NCBI GenBank assembly: GCA_001516045.1
Contig: LOEW01000205.1
Location: 1 to 58,783, forward strand
Origin: Desulfosporosinus sp. BRH_c37
GTDB lineage: Bacteria; Bacillota; Desulfitobacteriia; Desulfitobacteriales; Desulfitobacteriaceae
Reading direction: 5' to 3'
DNA length: 58,783 nt
Shown: positions 43,852 through 52,770 of the stretch, piece after piece
Layout of the letters: every line of letters begins with the position of its first letter
How positions within the stretch are numbered: the stretch's first letter is position 1
Notes under the pieces: generated by a model
What the model was told of the DNA's origin: nothing
Seen by the model: the letters and a program-made list of their open reading frames with translations, nothing else
The model's database searches: none
Translations under genes and position numbers: made by a program

Positions 43852-45552
43852 ATGACAGTGACGCCGAAGGACATAATTACAAAGTTCTCTTTTGCGGGAG
43901 GGGAAGGAATATCTGACTACTGGCGAACCAATAAATCCCCGATTGAAACCAAAGAGTTAGCCAATTTATTGCGTTCTACGAGGAGAATTACCAATTTTAT
44001 CGGACCTAACGTAGGCAATGTTATTTGGAATGGAATGCGTTCTGTTTCGGTGGAGACCGATATTGCCATAGACCCGCAACTTGTGCTGGGAAGGTACCCA
44101 ATTCCGAGTGAGAAGACGGATGTTGCGATTGGTACAGTTATTATCAAAGCGTTAAATCAAGCCGAATGGAGCCAACGAGCTATTGATCAAACGTTTGCAA
44201 TCTATGCCAAATCACAAGCAGATGTCAATTATAAATTGAAAATGTTTCTGGAGATGGCCGAACAGATTTATATAGATATTATTTCTAACCGTTCCGTTTT
44301 AGGCTTATATACGGAAAAGCGCCGTAACTCTCAATTCCAGGAAACAAGAAGGTATTTTGTGCAACCTCCTTCGCTGGGGGAGTTAATTAATATTTGGTGG
44401 ATAATGGGCGCAGACAGGAGTGGGTGTAAATATCAAAAAGAATTTTCGCGAGAAATTTATAGTGTTCGAGGGTATGACCTGGAAGAACATTATAAAGGAC
44501 CACTCTTGCTGCTCAACTCAATCGTCAAGGAACTGATCGAGGAATGTCCTAAAATCGGGAGTGTAGTAGATCGTTGCACATATCGGGTTGGTCTTTATTC
44601 CCGCATCTGGAAGGAACTCAAAGATATAACCAAGTTCTGGACAGGGGATAGATTTGATCCCCTGATGTCCCAAAAGCCCTCTGAAAATAATGATATCCTC
44701 GAGGGATCAAGTGAGCTGCAGAAAACCATTCAGTCAAAATTAGCCGAAGAGATTGAAGATAATTTGAACGAGGAGGTTTTTGACCTTACAGAGGATATTG
44801 GCCGTATTTTAGGCGAGGGTTCTGAAGTAGTGCCAATCAAAGTAACAGATAATGTTATACCGTTAATTGATTCTGTAGATAGAGAACTGATGTATAAGTT
44901 ATATATTGCCTTAAGGAGTCATGCGAAAAAAAGAAATATCTACACTCGGGGACTGAAAAGTGGCAAGCTTGATGCTAGGCGCTTGTATAGAGCCCCGATT
45001 AACGGGAATATCTTTTGCTATAAAAAACAAGAACTTGAGATGAATAGTGATGTTGTTCTATTGGTAGACGCAACTGGTTCATTGGGTGGACCAAAATGGA
45101 AACTTGTGCAGAGAATTTACCATGCACTATTCGAAGCGGTCAACAGCTTTAACAAAAATACCAGGATCTTTAGTTATTCAGAAGTTAAAGGAGAATGCAC
45201 TCTTACTGAACTTACCCCTTCGCATGGGATGTTCTACACTGTAATTCCCAGGGGCAAGACTGCTTCAGCTGAGGCAATTATCGCCACAGCCTTAATGTTA
45301 AAAAGAAATTCCAGGCGTCCGTTTATTATACATTTAACTGATGGAGCTTCTAATTGGGGGAGCGAGGTTAAATTGGCAATTGATTATTGTAAACAGAAAA
45401 GAATCAGCTTAAAGACCCTTGGTTTTGGTTGCTCATCAAGCAATATGGTGGCTTTAAAAGAAGAATATGACAACCAGGTCGTGTTTGTGGAGGGTTTAAA
45501 AGAATTACCGAAAGAATTTGCCAAGCTATTGGCGAATACAAATTATTTGTAA
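43852..45552 (+). CDS. VWA-domain protein, partner of the MoxR ATPase
   Basis: 566 residues from ATG 43852 (GGGGGACGGAG upstream). Residues 1-395 are unassigned, with a charged central linker (about 275-330, rich in Glu and Asp). A von Willebrand A domain starts at about 398 with the metal-binding MIDAS DATGS (406-410), followed by TLMLKRNSRRPFIIHLTDGAS carrying the later MIDAS Asp. MoxR-VWA pairs remodel metalloenzymes (CbbQ/CbbO, NorQ/NorD). By analogy this pair would act on the glycyl radical enzyme or its activase. It may correspond to BssF of known operons, but I cannot confirm that. Confidence 0.75.
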   Translation: MTVTPKDIITKFSFAGGEGISDYWRTNKSPIETKELANLLRSTRRITNFIGPNVGNVIWNGMRSVSVETDIAIDPQLVLGRYPIPSEKTDVAIGTVIIKALNQAEWSQRAIDQTFAIYAKSQADVNYKLKMFLEMAEQIYIDIISNRSVLGLYTEKRRNSQFQETRRYFVQPPSLGELINIWWIMGADRSGCKYQKEFSREIYSVRGYDLEEHYKGPLLLLNSIVKELIEECPKIGSVVDRCTYRVGLYSRIWKELKDITKFWTGDRFDPLMSQKPSENNDILEGSSELQKTIQSKLAEEIEDNLNEEVFDLTEDIGRILGEGSEVVPIKVTDNVIPLIDSVDRELMYKLYIALRSHAKKRNIYTRGLKSGKLDARRLYRAPINGNIFCYKKQELEMNSDVVLLVDATGSLGGPKWKLVQRIYHALFEAVNSFNKNTRIFSYSEVKGECTLTELTPSHGMFYTVIPRGKTASAEAIIATALMLKRNSRRPFIIHLTDGASNWGSEVKLAIDYCKQKRISLKTLGFGCSSSNMVALKEEYDNQVVFVEGLKELPKEFAKLLANTNYL

Positions 45553-45575
45553 ATATAACGTACAGGAGGGATTTT

Positions 45576-46562
45576 ATGTCTACAGAGGAGCGAAAGATAG
45601 AAAAAGAGATAAGCGAGCCTTTGATATCTAATATTCAGCGTTATTCCCTTCAGGACGGTCCGGGATTTAGGACGACTATATTTGTAAAGGGATGTCCTTT
45701 AAGATGTCCTTGGTGTCATAACCCGGATACGCAATCCACTAAAACGGAAATCAGCTTTTATTCTGAAAAATGTACAGGTTGTGGGAGATGCGCTGAACGT
45801 TGCCCGACGGGAGCAACCTATACTGAAGTTAAGGGTAAAGGGATAATTCTAAAATTTGATCGAAGCAAGTGTACTGGGTGTGGAAAGTGTGTAGATGCCT
45901 GTTTATCAGGGGCCAGGGATGTTGCCGGTCGTAAAATGCCGATTAAGGAAATTATTCGGGAAGCAACTGCAGATGCCATGTTTTTCTTCAATTCAGGTGG
46001 GGGCGTGACGATAAGTGGGGGAGATCCCATGTTGTTCCCTGAATATACCTTGGAATTGGCAAAGCTGCTTAAAAAAGAGGGACTTCATGTAGCACTTGAG
46101 ACTTCAGCTTTTGGTCAATGGCAACATCTTGAGCAACTCTTAAAATATATTGATCTATTTTTAATTGATATTAAGACGTTGGATCCCGAAAAATGTAAAG
46201 ATGTAATTAAAGGGGATTTGGATGTTATCCTAACTAATTTTGAGAATTTAGTTGAAGCCGGAGCAGCTGTACGGGCCAGGTTGCCGATCATTCCGGGCTT
46301 TAACAATAGCCAGAGCGATTATGCAGCTTACACAGCCTACCTAAGCCAATTTGTGGGCAAAATTGATGCTGTCGACCTTTTGCCATTCCATAGTTACGGT
46401 GAGAAAAAATATCAATTGCTGGGGAGGATGGAAAGTTATCAGTTCCAAGATGTACATTCGATGGAGCCTAAGGAGTTAAAACCTTTGATAATAATGTTGA
46501 TTGAAGCTGGGTTTGTGTCAGGTCAAAGTCTGACTGTTGGTGGGTTAATCGGTGTGAATTAA
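45576..46562 (+). CDS. bssD: Glycyl radical enzyme-activating radical SAM enzyme (BssD-like)
   Basis: 328 residues from ATG 45576 (AGGAGGG upstream). The radical SAM cluster is CPLRCPWC (Cys40, 44, 47). Two ferredoxin-type clusters follow, CTGCGRCAERCPTGA (66-76) and CTGCGKCVDACL (99-109), as in activases of Bss, HPAD and glycerol dehydratase. FFNSGGGVTISGGDP binds SAM. It installs the glycyl radical on Gly828 of the alpha subunit. It is last in the operon here, whereas in Thauera and Azoarcus bssD is first. It is immediately followed by a hairpin repeat. Confidence 0.92.
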   Translation: MSTEERKIEKEISEPLISNIQRYSLQDGPGFRTTIFVKGCPLRCPWCHNPDTQSTKTEISFYSEKCTGCGRCAERCPTGATYTEVKGKGIILKFDRSKCTGCGKCVDACLSGARDVAGRKMPIKEIIREATADAMFFFNSGGGVTISGGDPMLFPEYTLELAKLLKKEGLHVALETSAFGQWQHLEQLLKYIDLFLIDIKTLDPEKCKDVIKGDLDVILTNFENLVEAGAAVRARLPIIPGFNNSQSDYAAYTAYLSQFVGKIDAVDLLPFHSYGEKKYQLLGRMESYQFQDVHSMEPKELKPLIIMLIEAGFVSGQSLTVGGLIGVN

Positions 46563-46566
46563 TAGA

Positions 46567-46650
46567 CTTTATCCAATCGTAAGACTCCCACCTCTTCAAG
46601 TGGGAGTGGGCCCCCGTACGATGTTCAACTTTAGTTGAACGAGTTCACTC
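46567..46650 (+). repeat. Hairpin repeat, fullest copy
   Basis: Two hairpins lie in tandem: CCCAC..TCTTCAAGTGGG preceded by ATCCAATCGTAAGACT, and GTTCAACTTTAGTTGAAC followed by GAGTTCACT. Other copies, full or partial, are at 34875-34926, 35305-35352 (inverted), 47285-47338, 47743-47790, 50694-50716 (inverted, partial) and 58708-58752. They resemble transposon-end hairpins of the IS200/IS605 or REP/PATE kind, but no transposase is in the window. Confidence 0.75.
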
Positions 46651-46701
46651 ATTCTGTATCAGGGAGTTTTGATCAGAGTATCGGCTAAAGAAGGGGAGGA
46701 A

Positions 46702-47274
46702 ATGAAAAAAAAACGCCGGTTAATTGATGAGATTCTAGAAATAGAGCTGACTATGATATTAACCGTTTCCAGCAAAGAAAAATCCAGAATTCAAGAAAAC
46801 TCTTCGACCTTTAAGGTAGTCAGGGAATGCGGGTTTAAGCAGTGGTCAATTCAAACCTTGCAGTCTTATCTGACTGACCTGAAAAATGCTCAAAAAAGAG
46901 ACCTCAATTTAATGGAATTAAAATATGCTCGAATGGATGATTTAATCCCACCGCTTAATCTTAACCCGATTATAGATAATATTGTTAAGCTTGAAGCTAT
47001 CTGGGATAAACGGACAAAAAGAGGATACCCAAATATCTTCAAGGCGTCATTGTCGAATAAAGATGAAGATGATACAAGATTAGCGAGATATCTTCGTGCC
47101 GAATTTGAAACTTTCTCAGACTCAACGCTTTCTTATTACTATATCAATCTGTTGGAAGCCGTAAGGGAAAATAGAAATCTTGTTGAAGAATGTTTAACTT
47201 GTATTTTTAAAAGTATTGGTTACCAAAGCTTGGCGGAAGCCAATCTCTTTATGGATGCAGGCCCCAAAAACTAG
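46702..47274 (+). CDS. DUF4125-like protein of unknown function
   Basis: 190 residues if ATG 46702 is used (AAGGGG five bases before); an in-frame TTG at 46669 is possible but poorly spaced. It opens KRRLIDEILEIELTMILTV, then SSTFKVVRECGFKQWSIQTLQSYL. A mirrored second half has DDTRLARYLRAEFETFSDST, then LSYYYINLLEAVRENRNL. The two similar helical halves are the pattern of DUF4125. Catalytic residues are not known. It is bracketed by two hairpin repeats and lies between bssD and the zinc-ribbon gene. Confidence 0.55.
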   Translation: MKKKRRLIDEILEIELTMILTVSSKEKSRIQENSSTFKVVRECGFKQWSIQTLQSYLTDLKNAQKRDLNLMELKYARMDDLIPPLNLNPIIDNIVKLEAIWDKRTKRGYPNIFKASLSNKDEDDTRLARYLRAEFETFSDSTLSYYYINLLEAVRENRNLVEECLTCIFKSIGYQSLAEANLFMDAGPKN

Positions 47275-47369
47275 GCGATTGGTTATCCAATCGTAAGACT
47301 CCCACTTCTTCTTCAAGTGGGAGTGGGCCCCAGTTCACTGTCTGAGAATACTTAATGGAGGTGCTTAGC

Positions 47370-47561
47370 GTGAAATGTTCTAACTGTGGTTATACCGATC
47401 TAATGATTAAATTTGAGCGGTCAAGTAACAGCTTGTCATGTTGTTCGGGAACACACTTGCGTCGATGTCCTAAGTGCCATAAGACTTCACCATGTAACCC
47501 GTTAATGGAAGAAGTCTTCGAAGAAAAATTCAAGCAAATACAGATTGATCAAAACAATTAG
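47370..47561 (+). CDS. Small zinc-ribbon protein
   Basis: 63 residues from GTG 47370, eight bases after GGAGG; an upstream ATG in frame at 47355 overlaps the ribosome site. The motifs CSNCGYTDL, CC, and CPKCHKTSPC provide two CxxC knuckles plus extra Cys residues, suggesting one or two zinc sites. There is a charged helical tail. It carries no known enzymatic domain and may bind nucleic acid or protein. A terminator follows. Confidence 0.6.
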   Translation: MKCSNCGYTDLMIKFERSSNSLSCCSGTHLRRCPKCHKTSPCNPLMEEVFEEKFKQIQIDQNN

Positions 47562-47587
47562 GGATACATAATCTAATATTGAGGTTT

Positions 47588-47614
47588 AAGGGCTGATGAA
47601 CATGCAGCCCTTTT
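47588..47614 (+). terminator. Intrinsic terminator
   Basis: An AAGGGCTG/CAGCCCTT stem is followed by TT. A further T-rich run (TTTTTTTT) lies a few bases on. The gap to iorA (47615-47815) contains only a hairpin repeat copy directly before the iorA ribosome site. Confidence 0.75.
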
Positions 47615-47815
47615 AGTGATTTTTTTTATTCTATACTTTTCTCCATTGCTCAGATATACTTAAGACATGTTATGATGGACGACTGGAGTGAACGGGGTCC
47701 GTATGCCAATTAAGAGCGAGAAGCTTCTAGATACTAGCCTTGATCCAAATCGTAAGACTCGATGTTCAACTTTAGTTGAACGAGTTCACTATATAGAGAG
47801 GAGAAATATAAAAGT

Positions 47816-49552
47816 ATGAAAATTTTAATGACAGGCAATGAAGCCATTGCCCGGGGAGCCTACGAGTATGGGATAAGTGTTGCTGCTGCTTACCCGGGAA
47901 CCCCAAGTACAGAAATCCTTGAGAATATTGCCAAGTATCCGGAAATCTATAGTCAGTGGTCCCCAAATGAAAAAGTGGCTATGGAGGTCGGAATAGGAGC
48001 AGCCATTGCTGGAGCTCGGGCTATGGTGACAATGAAGATGGTCGGGGTGAACGTGGCGGCAGATCCGTTGTTTACGGTAGCTTACACTGGAGTTCGCGGC
48101 GGCTTAGTTTTAGTATCAGCAGATGACCCGGGGATGCACTCCTCCCAGAACGAACAGGATAACAGGTATTATGCAGCTTTTGCGAAAATTCCTTTGCTGG
48201 AGCCTTCCAATTCCCAGGAGTGCAAAGAGATGGTAGGCTTGGCAATGACAATCTCCGAAAACTTTGATACACCGGTAATGATTAGAACCACCACTCGGAT
48301 AGCCCATTCTCAAAGCGAGGTGGAACTTAAGGAACCGAGTGAGCGTCCTATCAAAGCTTACGAAAAAGATGCTCTCAAGTACGTCATGTTGCCAGCTCAT
48401 GGCCGCGCTCGGCGCTTGGCAGTGGAAGCAAGGGATAAGCGTCTTTCCGAATATACCGAGAGTGTTGAAGTTAACTCTATAGAGATGAACGATCCAGCCA
48501 TAGGAATCATAACATCAGGTATCTCCTACCAATATGTGAAAGAGGGAGTGCCCAGAGCTTCAGTGCTCAAATTAGGTCTTACCAATCCGCTACCTAAAAG
48601 GCTAATACGAGATTTCGCTTCACAAGTCGAAAAACTCTTTGTGGTAGAAGAACTGGAGCCTTACATTGAAAATGCTATTAAGGCTTTGGGAATAAAGGTA
48701 ACGGGCAAAGAACTCTTCCCATCCTATGGGGAACTTTCTGCCCGGGATGTGCGTGAAAAGATTACCGGAGTTCCCGGCCCTAATTTGGAGGTGCCTTTTC
48801 AAAGTCCAATGCGTCCACCGGTTATGTGTCCAGGCTGCCCGCACCGTGGAGTGTTTTATGTGTTACATCAGCTCAAACTCATAGTATCCGGGGATATTGG
48901 CTGTTACACGCTGGGAGCGGGAGCGCCCCTTGAGGCAATAGACACGACCATCTGCATGGGTGCTTCCATCTCTGGGGCGCTAGGTATGGAGAAGGCCCAT
49001 CCTGAATTAGCCGAGAAAATGGTGGCGGTAATCGGAGACTCAACCTTCTGTCATTCAGGGGTTACGGGTTTGATGGACGTGGTGTACAACGGGGGTAATA
49101 CCACCGTAATCATTCTGGACAATTCGATCACTGCCATGACAGGTCACCAGGATAACCCGTCTACGGGCAAGACACTAATGGGTCAACCCGCCCCAAAGGT
49201 GGATTTTGTAGCTCTCTGCAAGGCCTTGGGAGTAAAACGGGTTACGGAAGTAGATCCCTTTGATCTTGACAGGGTTAAGGAAGTCGTCAAGACCGAGGTA
49301 GCTGCCAAGGAGCCTTCGGTGATTATTACCCGCAGGCCCTGTGCCCTGATTATCAAGAATACCGAGAAACCGGTTGAAGTACAAGAGTGTACCGGATGTA
49401 AAGTTTGCTTAAAACTAGGCTGCCCAGCACTTTCCTTTGATGAGGAAAGTAAGACAGTTCTGGTAGATACCTCTCTGTGTACAGGTTGCGGAGTCTGTAC
49501 AAAGGTTTGCAAGTTTAACGCTTTAAGGAAAGCGGGTGAGTCAAATGAGTAA
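47816..49552 (+). CDS. iorA: Indolepyruvate:ferredoxin oxidoreductase, alpha subunit
   Basis: 578 residues from ATG 47816 (GAGAGGAG upstream). The N-terminal pyruvate-binding domain (TGNEAIARGAYEYGISVAAA, YPGTPSTEI), the central linker, the thiamine-diphosphate domain (MCPGCPHRGVFYVL; GDIGCYTLGAGAPL; GDSTFCHSGVTGL; DNSITAMTGHQ) and the C-terminal ferredoxin domain (CTGCKVCLKLGCPAL; CTGCGVCTKVCKFNAL) are complete. With IorB it oxidises aryl pyruvates to aryl-acetyl-CoA and reduces ferredoxin. In this context it may link amino-acid-derived or aromatic intermediates to low-potential electrons, including those the activase needs (inference). Confidence 0.95.
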   Translation: MKILMTGNEAIARGAYEYGISVAAAYPGTPSTEILENIAKYPEIYSQWSPNEKVAMEVGIGAAIAGARAMVTMKMVGVNVAADPLFTVAYTGVRGGLVLVSADDPGMHSSQNEQDNRYYAAFAKIPLLEPSNSQECKEMVGLAMTISENFDTPVMIRTTTRIAHSQSEVELKEPSERPIKAYEKDALKYVMLPAHGRARRLAVEARDKRLSEYTESVEVNSIEMNDPAIGIITSGISYQYVKEGVPRASVLKLGLTNPLPKRLIRDFASQVEKLFVVEELEPYIENAIKALGIKVTGKELFPSYGELSARDVREKITGVPGPNLEVPFQSPMRPPVMCPGCPHRGVFYVLHQLKLIVSGDIGCYTLGAGAPLEAIDTTICMGASISGALGMEKAHPELAEKMVAVIGDSTFCHSGVTGLMDVVYNGGNTTVIILDNSITAMTGHQDNPSTGKTLMGQPAPKVDFVALCKALGVKRVTEVDPFDLDRVKEVVKTEVAAKEPSVIITRRPCALIIKNTEKPVEVQECTGCKVCLKLGCPALSFDEESKTVLVDTSLCTGCGVCTKVCKFNALRKAGESNE

Positions 49553-50126
49553 AATTACTAATGTGTTGTTGGTCGGAGTAGGAGGACAAGGAACCATACT
49601 GGCTTCAAAGATTCTTACCCATGCGGCCCTAGCCCAAGGATATCAGGTTAAAATGTCCGAAATTCACGGCATGTCTCAACGCGGTGGGTCTGTTGTCACG
49701 CAAGTAAGAATGGGTGAAGAAGTTTATTCGCCTGTCATTGATCCTGGCGAAGCCGATTTCATTGTGGCGTTTGAGCTACTTGAAGCTTATCGCTGGGCCC
49801 ATTTTCTTCGCCGAGACGGTGTGCTGATTGTGAACAACCAAAAAATTGTTCCTCTTCCAGTGCTTATCGGTAAGGCCCAATACCCGGCAACGATCATCAA
49901 TGATCTTAAAGAAAAATTTAGCAAGTTTGTAGAGATTCCAGCTTACCAGTTAGCGTCTGAGGCGGGCACTTCCAAATCGACCAACGTGGTGCTGATGGGT
50001 ACGCTTTCTCGCTACATGGATTTTCCCGAGGAAGTCTGGCAAGCTGCTATGGAAGCCCGAGTTCCGGCTAAATTCCTCGAAGTTAACCAGAGGGCTTTCG
50101 TCCTCGGCAAACAATTTGATATTTGA
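49545..50126 (+). CDS. iorB: Indolepyruvate:ferredoxin oxidoreductase, beta subunit
   Basis: 193 residues. The start is ATG 49545, which overlaps the iorA stop by 8 bases; GCGGGTGAG provides the ribosome site. The fold signature is NVLLVGVGGQGTILASKIL, EIHGMSQRGGSVVTQVRMG, and AYRWAHFLRRDG as in the gamma-type (catalytic beta) domain of 2-oxoacid:acceptor oxidoreductases. It forms the heterodimer unit with IorA. The overlap ensures equal synthesis. Confidence 0.93.
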   Translation: MSKITNVLLVGVGGQGTILASKILTHAALAQGYQVKMSEIHGMSQRGGSVVTQVRMGEEVYSPVIDPGEADFIVAFELLEAYRWAHFLRRDGVLIVNNQKIVPLPVLIGKAQYPATIINDLKEKFSKFVEIPAYQLASEAGTSKSTNVVLMGTLSRYMDFPEEVWQAAMEARVPAKFLEVNQRAFVLGKQFDI

Positions 50127-50145
50127 TCAAGGAGTTGAACGGACA

Positions 50146-50691
50146 ATGTCAATCTATGAATTTGAGGGTAAAAGGCCGTCAATCGGTAAGGGGAGTTATA
50201 TAGCATCGGAAGCCACAATAATTGGTGATGTCACCCTAGGCGAAGGGTGCTATGTAGCAGCTGGAGCACGTCTCAGAGGGGACTGGGGTAAGATTACGGT
50301 TGGAGCAGGCTCCAATATCCAGGAAAATTGTATTGTTCATTCCTATCCTGGTTGTGAAGCTGTTCTTGGGCCTCGCAGTCACATCGGACACGGGGCAATT
50401 CTACATACACCGAAGCTCGGTGAGCATGTTTTGGTTGGAATGGGTGCTATCATTATGGATAATTCAAGTATAGGGGATGGGTGTCTGATTGGCGCGGGTG
50501 CTTTAATATTAGAAAATACTATTATTCCACCTCGTAAACTGGTAGTCGGCTCACCGGCTAAAGTAATTGCTGATCTATCTGAAGCAGCACAAAAGGGTCT
50601 TGATGAAGCGACAAGTTTCTATCTTGCCTTACCGGAGCGTTGTCATAAAGGAATTAAACAAATTGCTTTGGAAGATGTTATGAAAGCCTAG
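50146..50691 (+). CDS. PaaY/gamma-carbonic-anhydrase-like hexapeptide protein
   Basis: 182 residues from ATG 50146, with AAGGAG upstream. Left-handed beta-helix hexapeptide repeats run throughout (IASEATIIGDVTLGEGCYVA). The metal-binding His residues of the gamma-carbonic anhydrase fold are visible in NCIVHSYPG and HIGHGAILHTPKLGEHVLVG. The family includes PaaY thioesterase, CaiE and true carbonic anhydrases. The place after iorAB favours a CoA-thioester-related or metal-dependent accessory role, but the activity is undetermined. It ends 45 bp before the convergent regulator, with a partial hairpin repeat between them. Confidence 0.8.
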   Translation: MSIYEFEGKRPSIGKGSYIASEATIIGDVTLGEGCYVAAGARLRGDWGKITVGAGSNIQENCIVHSYPGCEAVLGPRSHIGHGAILHTPKLGEHVLVGMGAIIMDNSSIGDGCLIGAGALILENTIIPPRKLVVGSPAKVIADLSEAAQKGLDEATSFYLALPERCHKGIKQIALEDVMKA

Positions 50692-50736
50692 AGAGTGGGA
50701 GTCTTACGATTGGATAAAATCTATATGAACAAGAAT

Positions 50737-52671
50737 TTAAAACTTAATTTTGTCCTCTCCCACTAACTGAAGGATGTTTACGGCTAAGTGCAGATTAAAA
50801 TAGGCTTGTCCATCCTTAGGATCTTGTCCGGTAATCTCTTCAATCCGCTGTAATCGATATTTTAAACCACTTATCGACATGTTCATGGTTCTCGCTGTCC
50901 CTTCAACATTACCACGGTGACTGAGGAACTCTTGAAGTGTAGGCATAAGTTGGGTTTGATAGGTTTTGTCATAGGCTAATAGAGATCCTATCTGGTTGGT
51001 TGCAAAGTGATATAAGTCCTGGGGGTCCAAAGCATTAAAAAGTAGAGCATGAGTACCAAATTGTTCAAGTGAGATTACTTGGCTTTGTTTTTTTAGAGTT
51101 TTTCCAATTTCTAAGGCCTTTTTTGCTGAAAGAAGGGAATGGCGGAAATCTCCCAGCACTTGGCAACTACTTCCAATACCTATTGAAAGTGTAATCTTGG
51201 GAAACCGGATTGAGACTTGTTTGATGATCTCTTCAGCCAGTTGCCTGGTGGTCTTTTCCGGACAATCAGGCTTTTCTAATTGGACCAGCATGATTAAATT
51301 ATCACTTTTGTTGACGACCATTCCTTTTCCTAAACGTTCCAAGGATGATTGAACAGTATTGACTAGATCCGTTTTGAATTGTAAGATTCTCTCTTCATTT
51401 TGATTGAAGGATTTTATTAACAAAGTGAAGTTTTGGATATCTAACACTAGAACCCGGTGAGGAAGCGTAATATCATAATTGAGTCTACGCGCCCTGTTAA
51501 TAATAGAATTGGGATCAGAAAAATTTTCTGACAGTAAGTCATCAATAAAGTCGCCCTTTAATCGCCTTTCGACCTCAGCGATTTTTTTTTGCTCTAATAT
51601 AACTAAGGCAAAAACACTCGCAGCATGTTCTAAATCGATATTTTCAAGTTCTGAAAACGGTAAATCCCGTCGAAGTAAGGAGACAAAGCCAAGCAGTTCA
51701 CTGCCAACTAGAATTGGCGAAACCAATCGACAAACTTTAAAGTCTTCATATTGATCAGTTATTTGGAACGGACGCTTTTGCTTAAGGTAAAAAGCGGAGG
51801 CTTTATTGAAGCAAGGGCTGGTCAAAATCGGGAGATATGAAGTCAGAAGATCTTGGGTGATAGATTGCTTCGGAAAACAGTTAGATTGTAGGACTAAATG
51901 GTTATCTTCCAAAATTACAATACATTTCATTAATTTGGCAAGACTGGCGGTGATATCCTCTATCCCTTTGCCTTTAAGAATACACTGAGTCAGTTGTTCA
52001 TGAATCGTGACTGTCCGTTCCAGAATTCTGTTCTGAGTCTTAATTCTGAGATGAGCGGCTTCCAGTACTTCACTGATTTTACTAACTTCATAATAGGCTA
52101 GTTCCGGTATTATCTCTTCGCCCCAATCTTCAAGGGTCTTTCCAACATAAGTGCATTGTTTATCACCCTGGCCGACACATTCTACTTCTTTATAGATAAC
52201 TTGCTTCCCTGTACGAGCAGAACTATAGCCACTGGCATATCCTACTGAATTCCAGCATACCGGTTCATGGTGTTGACCGAAATGTAGTATATGTTGTTCT
52301 GCCTCGTAGGAATTTGTCCAATGCCCTTTATAATATGTGGCACCTGTCTGTTGATCTGTATTACAAAAGAACTCGTTTAAGGCGAAGCCTTCCAGTGTAT
52401 GTATGATGGGACCGGTAAATATTCCCTCCTGATCTTCATCCCATTGGAACTGTTTTTTTATACTTGTATATGCTTGAAAGCCACAGGACCACCCGTAACG
52501 AATCAGAAAACCTTTAGCTCTGTCCATACCCAAAGTATTGATTAAATCTTTGCGCAGCATTCCTAGGGAAGCAGCATCGAAGATCATTACGCGAGAGCCT
52601 TTTAAGAGGATCTTGCCTTGTTCGGGCAGGAATTCGAGTAGTTCTCCTAAACGTAATTCGGAAACTCGCAA
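50737..52671 (-). CDS. XylR_N/V4R-PucR type regulator of aromatic catabolism
   Basis: 644 residues from TTG 52671, nine bases after AAGGAGG. Residues about 1-100 are an XylR_N aromatic-sensing domain (GKILLKGSRVMIFDAASLGM; GFLIRYGWSCGFQ), followed by V4R (about 105-180, Cys-containing ECVGQGDKQCTYVGKTLEDW). A PucR/CdaR-type GGDEF-like middle follows, and a PucR C-terminal helix-turn-helix ends it (NVEGTARTMNMSISGLKYRL). XylR_N usually binds phenol or toluene derivatives but is normally attached to a sigma-54 domain. Here the output is PucR-like, so it acts with the ordinary sigma factor. Its inducer is probably an aromatic compound. Confidence 0.85.
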   Translation of the reverse strand: MRVSELRLGELLEFLPEQGKILLKGSRVMIFDAASLGMLRKDLINTLGMDRAKGFLIRYGWSCGFQAYTSIKKQFQWDEDQEGIFTGPIIHTLEGFALNEFFCNTDQQTGATYYKGHWTNSYEAEQHILHFGQHHEPVCWNSVGYASGYSSARTGKQVIYKEVECVGQGDKQCTYVGKTLEDWGEEIIPELAYYEVSKISEVLEAAHLRIKTQNRILERTVTIHEQLTQCILKGKGIEDITASLAKLMKCIVILEDNHLVLQSNCFPKQSITQDLLTSYLPILTSPCFNKASAFYLKQKRPFQITDQYEDFKVCRLVSPILVGSELLGFVSLLRRDLPFSELENIDLEHAASVFALVILEQKKIAEVERRLKGDFIDDLLSENFSDPNSIINRARRLNYDITLPHRVLVLDIQNFTLLIKSFNQNEERILQFKTDLVNTVQSSLERLGKGMVVNKSDNLIMLVQLEKPDCPEKTTRQLAEEIIKQVSIRFPKITLSIGIGSSCQVLGDFRHSLLSAKKALEIGKTLKKQSQVISLEQFGTHALLFNALDPQDLYHFATNQIGSLLAYDKTYQTQLMPTLQEFLSHRGNVEGTARTMNMSISGLKYRLQRIEEITGQDPKDGQAYFNLHLAVNILQLVGEDKIKF

Positions 52672-52770
52672 CTGTTTTTACCTCCTTGTATTCTCTGTGG
52701 AGTCATTAATTGAATTATAACAAATATTCAACGAATTACTATTAAGATTTACAAAGATCTCGTTAAATAG

